Shown here: positions 10,769 through 21,859 of the stretch, one piece after another
Layout: each line of letters opens with the position of its first letter
How positions within the stretch are numbered: position 1 is the first letter of the stretch
From: Strigamia acuminata
Lineage: Eukaryota > Arthropoda > Chilopoda > Geophilomorpha > Linotaeniidae
DNA: 64,000 bases
Reading direction: 5' to 3'
Assembly (NCBI GenBank): GCA_949358305.1
Contig: OX442321.1
Location: 1,116,001-1,180,000 of the forward strand
Program-made: the position numbers and the translations under genes
Notes under the pieces: generated by a model
Database searches by the model: none
What the model was told of the DNA's origin: nothing
What the model saw: the letters and a program-made list of their open reading frames with translations, nothing else

Positions 10769-11583
10769 AAAGTTTAAAGAACCAAATATTTACAATCCAA
10801 CAGGTGAAAACATGAAATCGTAATATTTACAATAATTATTTTAATCACCATGCATAACAGAATATAGGCAGTAAGTTATTGCTTTTTTGTTGTTTGAAAA
10901 CTTGCCAGTTGTTGTTTACAGTACAATGAAATCATGTAAGTTAATTGCAATGTGTTTATCAAATAACATAATCGATTTAATCTCACGGATCTACTAAATG
11001 GCAGATAGATCCGCCATTTAATCAAGGATGCAATCTTACTGTGTAATAACAATACAATAATTAAAATTAATAATACAACAATTAAAATGAACACTACAAC
11101 AATTAAAATGAACACTACAACAATTAAAATGAACACTACAACAATAAATAATAAGTACATTACTATATAAGCTTATGTATAAACCTTCGCTTTCACATGT
11201 TTCACATTTTTTTTGTAGATAACAGTCTAATTATGTACATAATTAGACTGTTATCTACAAAAAAAATTTCAAATCATTCGAAAACTTCTCTCAAAATGAA
11301 CATAAAACTTGACGATGTACGGCGTCTCGCGGACATCGCTCGAATTCTTTAAAAAAAAAAAAAAATCAACATAAAATCAACAAAACCGACAATAATATTA
11401 AATATTTAAATATTTTCATGTCGTGCGAAATTTCATTCGCGAATCGGACCAAACCTTGAGCGAATTAAACATTGCTTGATCTGATCTTTTGATTGACAGT
11501 CCAAATTATGGCTAAAGATCCACAATAAATTGCCATTCAGCGCCCAGGAGGCGTCCATCTATCGACTGGAATAAACATTAAAA
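10769..11583. repeat. Spacer with a 21-bp tandem repeat and a 62-bp perfect palindrome
   Basis: About four copies of a 21-bp unit (ACACTACAACAATTAAAATG..) lie at about 11066-11150. At 11206-11267 there is a perfect palindrome with no spacer, centred between 11236 and 11237 and made of TTTGTAGATAACAGTCTAAT and its inverse. The remainder has no supported gene. Confidence 0.75.
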
Positions 11584-12177
11584 TTAAATAAATATAAGGT
11601 TATACTGTATAATAAAAATCATACACACATAGTGGATTTTTCCATTACAAAATCCACATTGTGTAAAAGGAACACCACTATTCCCCTCGTGTCGTAGAAC
11701 TAAAGGTGTGTTTTTGACAATAGTTTCGTCACAGTGGACGCATCTAAAAAAAAAAAAAAATAAATAAAAGAGTAAAATAGAAATAAATAAATACATTTTC
11801 GATTTATTTTTAATTACTTAATGTCTTCCACGAAAGAAAAAAAACCTTGAGTTTCAATCCTGTCGATATTATTCATGAGTTCAGTTCGACCATTCGATTT
11901 ATTTCAAATTAAGTTGCCGTTTCGGCAAACGCCCACACGATTTCGCAAAATGCGTCCAGGTTTTCCCAATTATCCTCAAAATTGCTGAGGAAATGGTTTA
12001 TTTGGGTTATTCCATTTAATTGCATTTCAGCCTCACGGAAAGCGAGACGGAAAGCCCTGGCAGCCGAGTACCATTCCCAAAGAGCCTGGAGAGCCATGGC
12101 GGGGTCCATTTCCCAATCAGCATGGAGAGCCTCATCAAGTAGATGCTGGATAGCTTCTGCACCCACGAGATTCTCCA
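11584..12177 (-). pseudogene. Zinc-ribbon gene, decayed copy B
   Basis: This is a direct repeat of the 8.8-9.3 kb locus. An exon beginning with ATG at 12177 encodes a 90-residue helical piece (WEMDPAMALQALWEWYSAAR onward) and meets a stop at about 11908. In the paralogous position copy A continues. The zinc-ribbon exon (11584-11743) encodes CVHCDETIV...FTQCGFCNGKIHYVC. The stop and frame changes between the two exons suggest decay, though a short functional product from the first exon is possible. It lies head to head with RBM22. Confidence 0.5.
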
Positions 12178-12451
12178 TTGGAAATTGAATGGGCAATAAA
12201 ATTTCCTGCGCAAAGTAGTTACATATATAACCGCCAGAGTGCGTGCGCAACTAACGGCACAAGTCACTGTTTTCAATTTCATTCTGATTTCATTTTGATC
12301 TGATTTTGATTCTGGTTTGGTTTTGATTTTGATTTTGATTTTTTTTTTATTGGTTTACATTTTATTTGTAGGTAGCGGCTATGGAGAGCATTTCCCGAGT
12401 GGCACCTAGTGGCAAACACCAAAAATTTTTTTTTTTTTTACACAGTGCTTA

Positions 12452-12849
12452 TAAGGCTTTTTACTTGCCGTCGGGTAGCGCCACTACGCGCATGCGCGTA
12501 GCGCAAATGAGAGACAATAGAGACAGATCAAAATTCTATTTATTAATTTATTTTTTCGACATTTAAAAAAAAATTTTTTTCCAGTTACTTCGGAAAACCG
12601 ATGTTGCATTCATTTATAGAAAAAAAAAAAAAAAAAAAGAAATCAAAAAAAAAAATTACAATTAAAGTGAAAATAAATGCAACATTGGTTTTCCGAAATA
12701 ACTGGAAAAAAAAATTTTAAAATGTCGAAAAAGTAAATTAATAAATTGAATTTTGATCTGTTTTTATATTGTCTCGTTTTGGTTTTTGCCGCTCATTTGC
12801 GCTACGCATGCGCGTAGTGGCGCCACCCGACGGTAAGTAAAAAGCCTTA
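12452..12849. mobile_element. Palindromic ~400-bp MITE directly upstream of RBM22
   Basis: The left arm (TAAGGCTTTTTACTTGCCGT onward, 12452-about 12616) and right arm (about 12660-12849) are inverse copies over roughly 165-190 bp with a poly-A/T centre. Each arm contains the word CGCATGCGCGTAG. The element ends about 20 bp before the RBM22 start codon. The inverted RBM22 copy at 9.65 kb lacks it, which gives an empty-site comparison. Confidence 0.8.
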
Positions 12850-12869
12850 TTGAGAAAGGAAACGTCAAA

Positions 12870-15198
12870 ATGGCGACATCCAAATCAGCCAACACTTACA
12901 ACCGTCAAAACTGGGAGGATGCCGTAAGTTTTATTTCAAATTAAACCATCAACATCTCAATTAAATTAAATTCTTCCTCAGGAATTTCCGATTCTATGTC
13001 AGACTTGTTTGGGCGACAATCCCTACGTGCGGATGGTAAGTCGAAATTTCATTTCCTCACTCCAAACAAAAGTTCAAAAATGTTAAAATCTAAAAAAAAA
13101 AATTTGTTTCCAGACAAAGGAAAAATACGGAAAAGAATGTAAAATCTGCTCGCGACCGTTCACCGTATTCCGTTGGTGTCCTGGCGCCCGAATGCGCTTC
13201 AAGAAGACCGAAATTTGCCAAACATGTTGCAAACTCAAAAACGTTTGCCAAACGTGTCTCCTCGACCTCGAATACGGTAAAAAAAAAAACACCAAAAACC
13301 ATCAAAATCATTTCTAATTTTATTTTAAACCATTTCCAGGACTTCCCATCCAAGTACGTGACACCGCCTTAACATTCAACGAAGACATGCCGAAATCCGA
13401 CGTAAACAAAGAATACTACACCCAAAACATGGAACGAGAGGTTAAAAAAAACGGAAAAATGTGAATTTCGAACTCAAATTGACGTAATTTATTGATTTTT
13501 CAGTTGGCAAACAATGACCCAACCGCTCTGATAGGAAAATCACCGGCTACGAGTGATTTATTACTCAAATTAGCCCGCACAACGCCCTATTACAAGAGGA
13601 ATCGGCCTCACATTTGCAGCTTCTGGGTGAAAGGTGAATGTAAGCGTGGGGAAGAATGTCCCTACCGGTAAGGCATCGAATCCGTGATGGTATAAGCGTC
13701 TAATCGGGTGCACGAACTAATCGGAAGTTGGGGGGTTTTCTAAAACGTTTGCAGGCACGAGAAACCGACGGATCCCGACGACCCGTTGGCCGATCAGAAT
13801 ATTAAGGATCGTTATTACGGGATAAATGATCCCGTGGCGGATAAGTTGTTGCGTCGAGCGGCCGCCATGCCGCACTTGGAGCCGCCGGAAGACAAGACCA
13901 TTACGACGTTGTACGCCGGCAATTTGGGCGATAAGATTGCGGAACAGGAACTGCGGTATTTTGGGGGATTTGGGTGAATTTTGTTTAATATTTTATTTTT
14001 TTTAATTTTTTTTTTTTAGGGATTTTTTCTACCAGTTTGGGGAAATTCGTTCGGTGACGGTGGTGAGTCGTCAACAGTGCGCTTTTATACAGTTTACGAC
14101 TCGGATGGCGGCTGAAGCGGCGGCCGAAGGGGCGTTTAATAAGCTGATAATTGGTGGTCGGCGATTGAATATTAAGTGGGGCCGGTCTCAGGCGAAGATT
14201 GGGGCGCCGAGTGTGATGGGGAAAGAGGGGGACGGAGGCAAAAAGTTGGATCCTGTGCCTGGATTGCCTAGTAAGTTTGAAAAATTAAGAAATGGTCGAT
14301 TTTTTTTTTTTTTTTAAATAAATATTGATGATTTCTTGGTTTTTCGTATTAAATAATTGATAATTTCGTGATTTTTCATATTAAATAATTGATAATTTGA
14401 TGATTTTTCAATTAAATTTGATGAATTTCTTGTTTTTCAATTAAAATTGACGAATTTCATGATTTTTTTTAAAATTAAAATTAAGGAATTTCAACAATTT
14501 CTTGATTTTTTCAATTAAAATTTATCAATTTCACGATTTTTTCAATAAAAAACTGATAAATTTGATGATTTTTCAATTAAAATTGATGAATTTCATGATT
14601 TTTCAATTAAAATTGATGAATTTCTTGTTTTTCAATTAAAATTAATGAATTTCATGATTTTTTTAAAATTAAAATTGACGAATTTCAACAATTTCTTGAT
14701 TTTTTTCAATTAAAATTTATCAATTTCACGATTTTTTCAATAAAAACTGATAAATTTCACGATTTTTTCAATAAAAATCAATAAATTTCACGATTTTTGC
14801 AATAAAAATCAATAAATTTCACGACTTTTCAATAATAATCGAATTTCTTTCTTCCAACAGCTCTACCACCGCCATCCGAAGAACTGACAAACAACTACTT
14901 CAACTTGAACCAACCAGCCTCGCTCGTATCTGCACTCTCACTCGGACTAACCCCAACCGGCATTCATCCGCCCAACCTGCCGAGTTTCATGGGTCCACCG
15001 GGCGTATTACCGTCAGGTCCGCCTCCCCTGCGTCCGCCCGGCTCCTTACTAAGCCAGGGCCTCCTCGGCCAACAACTGCCTCAAGTTCTCCTGCAAGCCG
15101 TGACCAATCCACTAATTCCGACATCCGTAAAACCAACCATTCATTATCCGTCTCAAGATCCGCAGCGCATGGGTTCCACCGCGCCCGGTTCTATCTAA
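12870..15198 (+). CDS. RBM22: Pre-mRNA-splicing factor RBM22 (Cwc2/ECM2-type)
   Basis: RBM22 contacts U6 snRNA and the intron in the activated spliceosome. Eight coding exons join in frame to 441 residues (human about 420): 12870-12923, 12982-13035, 13114-13276, 13340-13440, 13504-13667, 13755-13955, 14020-14270 and 14861-15198. Every junction I used is GT..AG. The start gives [18 protein letters not shown], as in animal orthologues. Visible domains are an N-terminal Cys-rich zinc-binding region (CQTC, CKIC, CQTC, CQTC), a CCCH finger at C162-C170-C176-H180 ([19 protein letters not shown]), an RRM at about 227-300 with RNP1 containing CAFIQF, and a proline-rich tail ending [12 protein letters not shown]. 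Intron 7 is A+T-rich with tandem structure. Expression may be affected by the MITE just before the ATG. Confidence 0.97.
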
Positions 15199-15965
15199 AA
15201 ATTAAACCTAAAGTGTAATTCCATCAAAACAAAATGAAAAATCAAATAAATTGAAAATTTGAAACGTAGAAAACGATAATTTATTTACTTTGTTTTTATA
15301 ATAATAATAATAATCAATAATTCATCATCATAATTAATAATATATATATTTATATATTGATTTGCTCTTTCCAGTTACAAAGTGAAGGAAATAAATAGCA
15401 ATTCCCGATCTCGGAACGATTTTTAACCTTAAAACCCCTAATTCACTATCGTTTTACAATTTCCTTCGGTTCCAACAAGTGAAAGTTAACGGATAAAAGC
15501 ACAAATTGGGCTGAGGCACTTGACAAATCGAGGAGCGCGATATGTTCGCCCGATTTCGGCTTTCTAATTGCATTTTTCGTCAAAAACCGAATTCGACAAC
15601 AAAAATTAGCATATTTCGTAACGTAACAGTGTTTAAATCGTTATTTTCATAATTCGACAACGGTTAAGGCAGGCGTTTCGGCTTAAATTATCAAAATGTG
15701 TGCACAACGATAAAAAAAAGTAATGATAAATTAAAATGAACGACATGTTTCTCCATTTTTTCAAAAAATCTTTTCTCGTTAAAAAGTTCGTCACAAATAG
15801 CAAAATATGATAGATTTCTCACATCTCTCAGCTAATAAAAGTCGTACTAGTAAAACAAATGTCAAATAAAACCCAGAGAAAGAAAGGCAACTTCATTTTG
15901 TTGAGGCACAAATATTATTAGTATTTTTTTTTTCGTGTTTTGAATGTATACTTCCTCAGATTCGA
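15199..15965. other. Tail-to-tail 3' region of RBM22 and MOB1
   Basis: This holds the two 3' UTRs. Plus-strand AATAAA (near 15246) would serve RBM22. No other gene is seen. Confidence 0.5.
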
Positions 15966-17633
15966 TCATCGACTGGCGTCTTTGCTGGTTAGTTTCTCAA
16001 TCAGTTCTTGAAGTGGAGCCAATTCGCGACGTTCGATCAAATTGAATTCCTAAAAAATGTATATTTTGAATTTTCAATCAAATTGTCGTTTTAAAAGTCA
16101 ATTTTTGAATAAATTGGCGTTTTAAATCTAAATTTTCCAGCAAATTGTCGTTTTAAAACTGAATTTTCAATTAAATTGCTATTTTAAAAGTCAATTTTTG
16201 AATAAATTGGCGTTTTAAATCTAATTTTCAATCCAATTGTCGTTTTAAAACTGAATTTTCAATCATATTGTCGTTTTAAAACTGAATTTTCAATTAAATT
16301 GTCGTTTAAAAACCAAATTTTTAATCGAATTGTCGTTTTAAAATATAGATTAAAGTTATTTCTAGTTAAAATGTACAAAACCTGAACGAAAAATATGAAA
16401 TGTTTAAACGACGTATTCAAATGAGCCTCTTCACCAAGTTGAACTACTTCCGGAAAATGTTGATGATAAATATGAGCATAGACTCGGAATAATCGCTTCA
16501 AGATTGTCTTAGCAATAGACAGGAAATTTTTTGGAAAAGGAACTCCTAAAAAAAAAATAAAAACAATACCAAAAATTAATTTCAACAAAATCAAACTAAA
16601 CTCAAACAAATTTAAATAAATTCCACCAAAATTTCATCAATTTTCAGCCAAATTTTATCAATTTTCAGCAAAATTTCAAAGAATTTCATCAAAATTTAAA
16701 TGAATTCCACCAAAATTTCAATGATTTTTATCAAAATTTCAATGAATTCCACCAAAATTCAATGAATTCCACCAAAATTTTAATGAATTTCACCAAAATT
16801 TTAATGAATTCCACCAAAATTTTAATGAATTTCACCAAAATTTTAATGAATTTCAGCAAAATTTTAATGAATTTCAGCAAAATTTCAATAAATTCCACCA
16901 AAATTTCAATAATTTTCAGCAAAATTTCAATGAATTCCACCAAAATTCAGTCCATTCTTCAATTTACCAATTTTGGATGGAAAAAGCGTCTCATCATCGA
17001 GCTGATCTTGAACCCAAGTCATGAGGTAGTCGATATATTTCGGCGCTGAACATTTAATCGGTTTCTTCACAGTTTGTCCATCCGCCCAATGATACTCGTA
17101 TTTCGGACCTGCAGCCATAATCGGACAACTCTCCTCCGTGCAAAACTCCGTGATTGTCCCGTACAACATATTAATTTGATTGAAAAAATCTACAGCTAAA
17201 AAAACCAAAACAAAAAATTAATAAAATCAAACCTAAAAACAAAATCGCCAAACTCACTATTCACTGCAACCCACTCATTTAAATCCTCTCCTTCAGGTAA
17301 CATGACAGCTAGCCTCAAATTACCACTTCCCAACGTAACTGCCGCATGTTTCATCAAATCATACTGATGTGTTCCTTCGGGAATATTTTTCTTTGGTTTA
17401 AATGTTTTTGACGAACGACTTCCGCTAAAAAAAAATTTTAAAAAAATTTTAAAAAAATTTTAAAAAATTAAAAAATTAAAAATAAAATTCCCCAACGCTC
17501 CAAAAACTCCAAATTTAAATTATCCCACCAATAAATCCATTTTATTCGACTTTAATCGCGAATAAACGAACAAATAAATTGGTTGTTGATATTAATTTAA
17601 TTACTGGGAAATTACTCACAACAGGAAGCTCAT
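15966..17633 (-). CDS. mats: MOB kinase activator 1 (Mats), Hippo/NDR co-activator
   Basis: MOB1 binds and activates LATS/NDR kinases and is phosphorylated by Hippo/MST. Five coding exons (minus strand: 17620-17633, 17258-17424, 16968-17195, 16382-16545, 15966-16049) join in frame to 218 residues, against 216 in human MOB1A. The protein starts MSFLFGSRSSKTFKPKKNIP and ends LTSKDASR. The zinc ligands C79, C84, H161 and H166 are present, as are the MST/Hippo target threonines at T12 and T35. The first exon carries only 14 coding bases. Introns 3 and 4 contain short degenerate tandem repeats (AATGAATTCCACCAAAATTT and similar). It is divergently transcribed from the hnRNP gene. Confidence 0.97.
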
Positions 17634-18353
17634 TGTTTTAACGGCTCTTGTGTTCACTGACAAACGTTTCCACGTACAAACTAATTCAACCAGATTCTAC
17701 CCCCGTTTGCAAAAGTTTGTAAGAACTGCATAAATAAGTTGAATGTGAAAAAAAAAACAAATGAAAAATCACTCGGCACCAAGTCTCGAAAATGGCTTCT
17801 ACAAATTGCGGGTTGACCGGAAACAGCGTCACTCAGAGCGTCATCCGGTATCGAAATATTGAACTAAATAATTATCCCTCGTCCGACTTCGTCTTCATTC
17901 GTCTCATTGGCGGCTGATAAACGTCACAATCACGTAAACATCATTTAATTTAAAAACAACGCACCAATTTTTATTTCCAAAAAAAAACAACAAAAACGAC
18001 CAAACTTCGAACAAATTCCAAGTTCAAACCACACGGACCAATCGCAGCACTCGACGCAGCCCGAACTTGGGACAAGCTAGCCGCCGTTTTCTTTGTTTAC
18101 ACCACGTAAGTAAATTGTGTATTTTCCCGATTTAAACGTCGAAATAAATCCAATCGCGACGATTTAACCACAAAACGAACCCCGAGAAACATAAAAATCG
18201 CCAAAAAAACCAAATTTGCGCATTATTTAGCGCGTATTTATCCGTTGCCATAGCATTGGGTTCGATTGGCGCCCAGTGCCACGTTTCTTCGTTGTCTTAT
18301 CGCTTTCATTCGTTCTAGCCGCAGTCAAACTGATTCCCGAGGTCAAGTCAGAA
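17634..18353. promoter_or_regulatory. Shared divergent promoter region (MOB1 and hnRNP H/F)
   Basis: About 720 bp separate the two start codons. The stretch is less A+T-rich than the neighbouring introns around 17800-18100. The spacing and orientation suggest a bidirectional housekeeping promoter with non-coding 5' exons. A possible donor CACGTAAGTAAA near 18103 could end a 5' UTR exon of the hnRNP gene. I see no clear TATA box. Confidence 0.45.
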
Positions 18354-21300
18354 ATGTCTGGAGACGAGGACGAAGGCTTCGTTTTGCGTGTGCGCGGTCT
18401 GCCCTGGTCGGCCACGCAGGAAGAAGTCGCCACTTTCTTTTCCGGTAATTAAAACAAAGAGAAGTAATTTAAATAAATAAATAAAAAATGATAATTGAAT
18501 TTATTTCCTCTCGCAGCCGATTGTAAAATAAAGGACGGCGTCAATGGAATCCACATGACGTTATCGCGCGAAGGACGACCGAGCGGCGAGGCGTATATCG
18601 AGATGGAAGACGACGACGACATGAAAAAGGGATTGGAAAAACACAACGATCACATGGGACACAGATATATCGAAGGTTTAATCCGCCATTCCCAGAAATG
18701 TCGGGGGAAATTGAAAAAAATGAAAAAATAAGCCTAAATCCCATTGATTAGCATTGAGAAATGAAAATTTTGAAAAAGGTGGGATTTAGGCTTATTTTTT
18801 GTGAGATTTGTGGATTTTTATTCACTTTTCGGTCGTTTTGGACGATTTTGGGTGGATTTTTGAGTCGTTTTAAAATTTTATTCACTTTTCGGTCATTTTG
18901 GATGGATTTTTGAGTCGTTTTAAGTTTGTTTTTAACAATTTGTTTTCAGTTTTCAAGTCGAAACGAAGCGAAATGGAATGGGTCGTTAAACGAAGCGGAA
19001 TGCATCAACAGGATGCACTAAACGACGGTTGTGTTCGCCTCCGAGGACTGCCGTTTGGCTGTTCCAAAGAGGAAATTGCACAATTTTTCTCAGGTGACAA
19101 TTAATAACGAAAAAAAAAAAAAAAATTGAAAATCAAAAAATTTAAAAAATTCAAAATTTATAAAAAAAAAAAAAATAGAAAAATTGCATGAAATTTGGTT
19201 CGAACGGTTTGTAAAAATTTATAAAAATTGTAAAAAATTGTAAAACCCATTTCCGAAATTAATGTTTTGTTCAATTTTGTCAAATTAATCGATTTTTTTA
19301 TTTTTTATATATTTTTGTTCTGGGCAACGAATCAATTTTAACATGATGTGTTTTTTATTGGGTTGGTCCTTAAAGGGTTGGAGATAGTTCCAAATGGGAT
19401 TTCGCTGCCAATGGACTACCAGGGGAGAACCACAGGGGAAGCTTATGTGCAGTTTGCGTCAAAGGAAATAGCTGAAAAGGCCCTGGGGAAACACAAGGAA
19501 AAAATTGGGCACAGGTGGGAGGAACAAAAGGGTGAGGGCGGGGGTATTTACTCCGTCAACCCCTTCGTGGTAATATTTATCCACATTAATTCAATATATT
19601 TATCTTTTTTTTTTTTTTTTTTTTTAAAATTCTTTCTCTGGTATCGATACACTTTTCGGATTTTTCCAAATTTTAAATAATTTAAAAAAAAAAAATTTTT
19701 TTATTATAAAAAAAATTTTAGAAAAATTTTAGAAAAATTTTTAAATTGATATATAATAAAAAAAAGTGCATCGGATATCAAAACGTGAGATGAGCAGTAT
19801 TGGTTGAATTTTTTTTAATCAAAAATTTCTATATTATAAGAAAAATATATAAAATTAAACAGAGATGGAATTTTGCATGCGTTTCTGTGTTTTCTGCACT
19901 TTTTCGTTCAAAATTTAAAAAAAAAAAAATACTGCACACCTCACTGTCGTCCTAATTAATAATTAATTAAAAAAAAATAAAACGTCAATCAAAAAGCGGT
20001 ACTAATTAGCATTTTATACCTCAATCCAGGTACATAGAGATCTTCAAAAGCAGTTTACAGGAAGTGCGGGCGGCCATGGGTCCGCCAAAAATGCGTCCAT
20101 TGGGCTCGAATCGCCCGTCGCCCTACGATCGAAGCGATCGGTTCGCGGGGCCCGGACGATACAGCTTGGGACGCGGTTCCAGGAGCTTCAGAGGTCAAAA
20201 AACCATCAAAATTAATTTTTTTTAAAAATTAAATTTTTCTAAAAATTAAATTTTTCTAAAAATTAAATTTTTCTAAAAATTAAATTTTTCTAAAAATTAA
20301 ATTTTTCTAAAAATTAAATTTTTCTAAAAATTAAATTTTTCTAAAAATTAAATTTTTCTAAAAATTAAATTTTTCTAAAAATTAAATTTTTCTAAAAATT
20401 AAATTTTTCTAAAAATTAAATTTTTCTAAAAATTAAATTTTTCTAAAAATTAAATTTTTCTAAAAATTAAATTTTTCTAAAAATTAAATTTTTCTAAAAA
20501 TTAAATTTTTCTAAAAATTAAATTTTAATTTTTTTATTAGGTTATTTCGATGATGATTACGATAACTACGACGGCGGTTGGGGAAATAACTCGCGAGGAA
20601 TGCGCCGCGGCGGTGGCGGCGGCGGCGGAGGAGGAGGCGGCGGTGGAATGGGCGGCGGAGGCGGCGGAATGATGATGTCGAACCGCGGCGGCAATCGATT
20701 CGGCGGCGGGGGCCTCGGAGGTGGAATGGGCGGCGGCGGCGGTGGCGGCGGCGGCGACATGGGTCGTGGAGGCAGTAACTACAATGCTGGTCGAAATTAT
20801 CAGCCCACAACTGGTCACTGCGTGCACATGCGTGGATTGCCGTTCAGGTCGAGCGACTCCGACATCGTCGATGTAAGAAATTTAAATTTAAATTTAATTT
20901 GGAGCCAAAAAATAACCAAAACTCTTCCGTTTTTTAGTTTTTCCGGCCGTTAAATCCCGTTAACGTAAACATCATATTCGAAGACAACGGTAGAGCGTCC
21001 GGGGAAGCCGACGTCGAGTTCGGGAGCCACGAAGAAGCGGTCAAAGCCATGAGCAAAGACAAAGCAAACATGCGTAAGGCGAAAATTGGGCGGGAAAATT
21101 TAAAAAATTTGAAAAATTTAATTTATTTGGTTGCAGAACACCGATACATCGAGCTCTTTCTGAATTCCACACCCCAGGGCAACCAAGGGGCCTTTGGAGG
21201 CGGCGGGGGCGGTGGAGGAGGCGGAGGTGGCGGCGGCGGACACGGCCCGATGGGCGCTGGCGGAGGGGGAATGGGCTTCGGCGGCGGAATGGGCAACCAG

Positions 21301-21501
21301 ATGGGCAGCAACGGATTCGGCGGCGGGGGCTACGGAACGGGCGGAATGGGCGCCGGGGCGGGCACTGGGGGCTTCTACGGGTCGGGGGGCATGGGGAATA
21401 GTATGGGCGGGGGTGGCATGGGGGGCGGATATGGCGGCGGGATGGGGGGAATGGGCAATCAGGGCATTATGGGCGGCGGAAGTAATTACACCGCGTTCTA
21501 G
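18354..21501 (+). CDS. glo: hnRNP H/F family RNA-binding protein (Glorund-like), three quasi-RRMs
   Basis: The family binds G-tracts and controls splicing and translation. Eight coding exons (18354-18444, 18517-18675, 18950-19093, 19376-19514, 20030-20193, 20541-20872, 20938-21073, 21137-21501) join in frame to 509 residues. qRRM1 (about 8-80) has VRGLPWSAT. qRRM2 (about 110-185) has [15 protein letters not shown] and [18 protein letters not shown]. qRRM3 (about 325-395) has [20 protein letters not shown] and [18 protein letters not shown]. These are the diagnostic hnRNP H sequences. Two glycine-rich regions (GGC-codon runs at about 20600-20760 and 21195-21480) flank qRRM3; the tail ends SNYTAF. 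Intron 5 is filled by a 17-bp tandem repeat. The symbol is the Drosophila orthologue name, used by family resemblance. Confidence 0.95.
20215..20526. repeat. 17-bp tandem array in intron 5 of the hnRNP gene
   Basis: The unit TAAAAATTAAATTTTTC is repeated about 18 times with almost no variation, filling most of the 347-bp intron up to the acceptor at 20540. Confidence 0.95.
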
Positions 21502-21859
21502 TAGAAATATATTTTTGTTTTTGTTTGTTTTTTTTTATATGACGAGGGGGGGCAGGGGGGGGCAATGAATTTTGTTTGCGGAAATTGGATGTTGTACAAT
21601 CAAATTGATGTTAATGTGGAAGTGTTTAGGTTTGTAGTTTTGTAATTTGTTTACTTGGTAGGATGTAGCAAGTATGTAATCATTTTCATCGTCAAAAAAC
21701 ACAATCGTTTATTATTAATTAATTAATATTATTACTATTATTATTATAATTTTTTTTTTTTTTTTTTTGCAATTTGTACTTTGAATTTAAATAAATCTTA
21801 TGAAAATGAAGGAATTTTTTCTCGTTTCTTAGGTTTTTTATTTAGATTTTTCGGTTTTT
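21502..21859. other. Tail-to-tail 3' region of the hnRNP gene and EFCAB6
   Basis: Non-coding; it contains G-runs (21545-21560), an ATTATTATT stretch and a poly-T tract near 21750. AATAAA at 21789 lies on the plus strand and could terminate the hnRNP transcript. Confidence 0.5.

Noticed and set aside
20511-20827. Proline/arginine-rich minus-strand frames
   Set aside because: Antisense of the glycine-coding GGC runs of the hnRNP gene.
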